From Labia minor (taxonomy: Eukaryota > Arthropoda > Insecta > Dermaptera > Spongiphoridae), in assembly GCA_963082975.1 (NCBI GenBank), contig OY720346.1:51659759-51723758 (forward strand): DNA of 64,000 bases, read 5' to 3'. The notes below the pieces were generated by a model, which saw nothing but the letters and a program-made list of their open reading frames with translations, searched no databases and was not told the origin of the DNA. Shown piece by piece: positions 59,966-64,000 of the stretch. Each line of letters opens with the position of its first letter. Position 1 is the first letter of the stretch. The translations under genes were made by a program, and so were the position numbers.

Positions 59966-60080
59966 GAAATTATTCAAGTAAACGCATTTTCGAGGATTAA
60001 GATTATACTTTACCAGTGGGATCCTTTTGCAATTCTAAATAAACTTTTCTTATGAAATTTTTTCGGGCTTCTTCTAACTA
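59966..60080 (+). repeat. R3 dispersed repeat, single copy
   Basis: ACTTTACCAGTGGGATCC and AATAAACTTTTCTTATGAAA match the inverted R3 pair at 28120-28591. It lies in the last Gαo intron. Confidence 0.7.
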
Positions 60081-60362
60081 TAAATACCAGATTCACTTAT
60101 AGAAAGAGTATCATTAAATTTTTACACGATTTGTTTGAAGCTTGATACTATCCAAAAATCAATCATGACTGTTACCATTTATGATGTATCAGACTAATTG
60201 AGTGATATATTTATTAATATTAATTTAATAGAGTTTAAAGACTGTCGTCTGATATTTTATTGTTAAATATACAAACATAATGAGATCAATTATCAAATAA
60301 CCAAACATTTACCAATTTATTAAATTAAAAAAAGTTCAAAATAGTTTGTCGAAATAGTTTTA

Positions 60363-61239
<877 letters not shown>

Positions 61240-61410
61240 CCTAAAGTCTAACTTTCCCAAAGGGACTTAGGGAGGGAAGGGTGGTGTGTTGCCAAGGTAA
61301 CGAGGGGCCAGCCCTGAGTACGGGATCGATCGAGGGCGCCTGGGAGAGATGGATAGCGACGTTAGCTGCGGTGAGGGGCGTCTCCCGAACCCCCAAACAC
61401 CACCAACCTT
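61240..61410. promoter_or_regulatory. GC-rich patch with an RFX-type X-box
   Basis: A GC-rich block stands out of AT-rich intron. At 61288-61301 it contains GTTGCCAAGGTAAC, two near-inverted half sites (GTTGCC and GGTAAC) two bases apart, which matches the X-box bound by RFX-family factors that drive ciliary genes in animals. Whether it is an enhancer, an alternative promoter or mobile-element sequence is not known. The minus frame over it (61461-61267) has no recognisable domain. Confidence 0.35.
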
Positions 61411-61512
61411 AGTGAAAGTGCTTATTGCGATTCTGAACTCGTTCAAGTATAGACAGAACAAAATTAGCTAAAAAGATATATTATATTATATGTGTATATA
61501 TAGACTAAACTC

Positions 61513-61640
61513 TTCAATGTTTTAGTGGTTAGCACGACAGACTACTACACTGAAGACTCGAGTTAGGGTCTAGGGAAATTCAATAATTAATCATTTCTAT
61601 TTAAAAAGCTGTGTCATCCTCAGGGTCTATCCGCAAATAA
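61513..61640 (+). repeat. Possible tRNA-derived SINE
   Basis: TAGTGGTTAGCACG (61523-61536) resembles a tRNA D-arm/A box. GAGTTAGGGTC (about 61560) is a degenerate B box. A tail of AATAATAATAAT follows at about 61638-61650. The order and spacing fit a tRNA-derived SINE, but no second copy was found. Confidence 0.35.
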
Positions 61641-61650
61641 TAATAATAAT

Positions 61651-62756
61651 ATATCAAAATATATCCTTATTCCATATTTCAAAATATAATATATATATAT
61701 ATAATTATCGATGATGATTAACAAAAAAAAAATCAAACAAATTAAAGAGAAATAAAATTAAAATTTTTAAAGAAAAATCATCAATTTCTATAAATATATC
61801 ATAGGAACATTTTTATAACTAAATACATATTTTATTAATTATGATACTGAATAAATTTCTTGTAGAATTAAAAATCAAAGGATATTTAAAATCTTCAATA
61901 AAAATATTGTATATTATTAAACATTTTTATAACTTCCTAATTATTACTAATTTCTTACTTCATAATCGTTTAATTCTCTTTGCTTCCATTCATAGAGTCA
62001 AATGAATGACGGTTTTAGAAAAGGAAAGGCGAGTATCATCTACACATTTACAGGGATTGTAAACTCGACAGTCTTTTCTCTAAATGTTTCGATTTTAATA
62101 ATCTCCTAATAAATAAAACATATATGAAATTTAACTACGAACATATTATTTAAACGGATATCTGAAACTAAGGTTTATAGCGCCATTCATCAATCCATAT
62201 TTTATAGAATTACAATCATGGAAGAGCATAAGATAGCCGATCTATTCGGAGCACAACCAGTAAGTAATGAAAGGCATTTTAATTTAGAAAGAAATAGTAT
62301 CTGATTCATTTCATATATTTTTTATTTATAATCTAGTTAATTTATTTATTCAATATCGAAAATAAACCAAAAAATTCTAATATTGACTCTATTAACATCC
62401 ATCAGAGAAATTAGTCTTTTTAGGAAATAAAACCTAATTAAAATTTATTATTTTATATAATAAATTATTATAAGTATTATTTATTGATAATTCATTATTA
62501 TATTTAAAGATATGATAGATTGAATTATAGAATGAGAGAGAGAGAGAATAATAGTTTATATTAAAATGACTAAATCATGAATGAATGAAATTTTAATAAT
62601 ATAGAAAGATAGGTTATAAAATCAAAATAAATATATTATTTAAATTTTATTGAAAACAAATAATTTTTAATCTATGTGAAGTTTCCATCTATACTTTTAA
62701 TAAATATACTTGCAAATTTATTTAAAATAATATATATATATATATATATAGTTATA
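61651..62756. other. AT-rich Gαo intron sequence
   Basis: Mostly low complexity. At 62219 a short frame MEEHKIADLFGAQP runs into a good donor-like CCA|gtaagt on the + strand. No partner exon was found, so it is not called. Confidence 0.4.
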
Positions 62757-63312
62757 TGTTTGCAAGCAAACATTTTATCCCGTACGTGCTCACACAATAA
62801 GTGTAATAGTAATTGGTATAACTTATAAACAATCAACCTTTAGACTTAAAATTCTATTTCACAAACTTGGGTCTGTCTTAATTGCCATACATCACCCCTT
62901 GGTAAGGGTTCTATACAAAATGGTTCTTGGACAATGCATTACCTGAAACAATTCAAAATTCACATATATAATATAATAGACTATTACTCTTGACCTTCTG
63001 GAAAGACGGTAATTTTCCTCACATGTGTTCACACCCTTGAAACTGGCTCCTCTCCATCACTTACCCCTTATAATTAATATAAATAAGCTATCGTTGAGAC
63101 GGACAGACAGTTCAGTTCAGAGAAGATAGAGATAGAGACAGAATGCAATAGTGCAATAGTGATTCCTCGATACTCATTTTCCCCCTTTCGGCCATTTAAT
63201 GATTGTAACTTAGTCTAGTTCATAAATAAATATATTTTTCTTTCTTGAATCAAATATTGTCTTTTGTTCTTCCTTTTAATTACCCACCATCTCAACGGGT
63301 AAGGTAAAGACA
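62757..63312 (+). repeat. Possible LTR fragment
   Basis: The block begins TGTTTGCAAGCAAACA and ends GTAAAGACA. It has TATAAATA-like sequence at about 63081, followed by GACAGACAGTTCAGTTCAGA (start-like), and AATAAATA at about 63224. A tRNA-complementary-looking TTGGCATAGCCGG follows at 63316-63328. The layout is that of an LTR with primer site. There is no second LTR, no polyprotein and no target duplication, so the assignment is tentative. Confidence 0.35.
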
Positions 63313-64000
63313 TAATTGGCATAGCCGGTTATCATAACTGACGATAGCATAATTAACGCCGATATCATTACTGGCGTTTGTCAGATATCATAACTATATG
63401 TTTATAAAAGAAATGTGTATTATTATTAGATTATTGTAGATTATATTAATTCAACTTGTTTATTAATTATAAATTTTAAACAATTTTTGTTTTATATTAT
63501 AAATAATCAACTATTTGACCACAAGAGCTACTCTTGAATAGTAAAAAAAGAGGGAGGGGACTGATGAGATTCCATGAAGGAATTTCATGACCCAGAAACC
63601 ATAATGAATCAAGTCTTTTTTTGAATAGAATAGAATCTATTCACGGAAGAAGATTAGTTTCCAAATGAATATTAAAACTCATCTTGAATTTGTAAGAGCT
63701 CTTTTCTGTCCTATTCAATTCAAGAATATTTAAATATACAATGCAAATCAGACATCTCAGTCACCAGATGATGAAAGCCCAATATCATCCTTGAACTTGT
63801 TTTAAGGATGTTTGGATAAAAGAAGAACATTTATTATTCCTCATTTCACTTGCATTTTCTTTTCAAAGAATATAATTTCTATATGATAATTAATTCGGTT
63901 AATAATTTTTTTATTATTTTTTTAAAATGAAAAATACTTATTTCCAATGTACTATTTTTTATTTAATTCAATTTTGTAAAATTAATGAACCTCACAAAGA
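63313..64000. other. AT-rich sequence to the window edge
   Basis: Degenerate words such as ATCATAACTG recur at 63330-63395. Short repeats of GAATAGAATAGAATC occur near 63627. No Gαo exon is visible. Confidence 0.4.

Noticed and set aside
61267..61461. 64-codon minus-strand frame over the X-box patch, considered as an upstream Gαo exon
   Set aside because: It has none of the Gα motifs (P-loop, DVGGQ, switch regions), and no splice sites would join it in phase to 60629.
62219..62260. Short + strand ATG frame with a good donor
   Set aside because: Only about 14 codons, with no partner exon and no recognised sequence. It is kept as a remark under the X-box finding.

Overview
The window is nuclear DNA from an arthropod, most probably an insect. 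It is strongly AT-rich, with spliced genes (GT/AG introns), animal gene families, and a dense, layered transposon load. I cannot name the species from sequence alone.

Only two host genes are well supported. The first is an alpha-arrestin (arrestin domain-containing, ARRDC-type) gene on the + strand. Its five coding exons lie at 20945-21071, 41065-41363, 42538-42831, 42936-43094 and 45417-45593. All junctions keep frame, giving a 351-residue product, and intron 1 is about 20 kb. The second is the 3' end of a G protein alpha-o gene on the - strand, with its last two coding exons at 60629-60476 and 59238-59051. These end in the pertussis-toxin-type Cys-4 tail; the upstream exons must lie beyond the right edge or were not found. 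The two genes converge tail to tail across about 13.5 kb of very AT-rich spacer.

The rest is largely mobile DNA. From left to right: a decayed LINE reverse transcriptase (350-1150, -); a small hAT-type MITE inside an interrupted R1 repeat (2299-3245); a foldback element whose core is a 33-bp tandem array with higher-order order (4521-5460); an apparently intact Jockey-type LINE with two ORFs joined by TAATG (to 10394); a long-TIR element (11203-11813); a GC-rich island that may be a promoter (12930-13545); and an intact Ty3/gypsy element with identical LTRs and a 5-bp target duplication (14327-18998). Arrestin intron 1 then holds a mariner nested in a hAT-type MITE (24562-25658) and a three-level nest, mariner > 8-bp-TSD element > mariner (35181-39346). 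A further 8-bp-TSD element, 49046-51227, has an R1 repeat inside it.

Four dispersed repeat families recur: R1 (at least five sites), R2 (three copies), R3 (one inverted pair plus one copy) and R4 (two copies). R1 and R3 also occur as head-to-head inverted pairs. The Gαo introns hold an internally deleted mariner, a GC-rich patch with an RFX-type X-box motif, a tRNA-like SINE candidate and an LTR-like fragment. No CRISPR array, operon or canonical tRNA/rRNA gene was seen.
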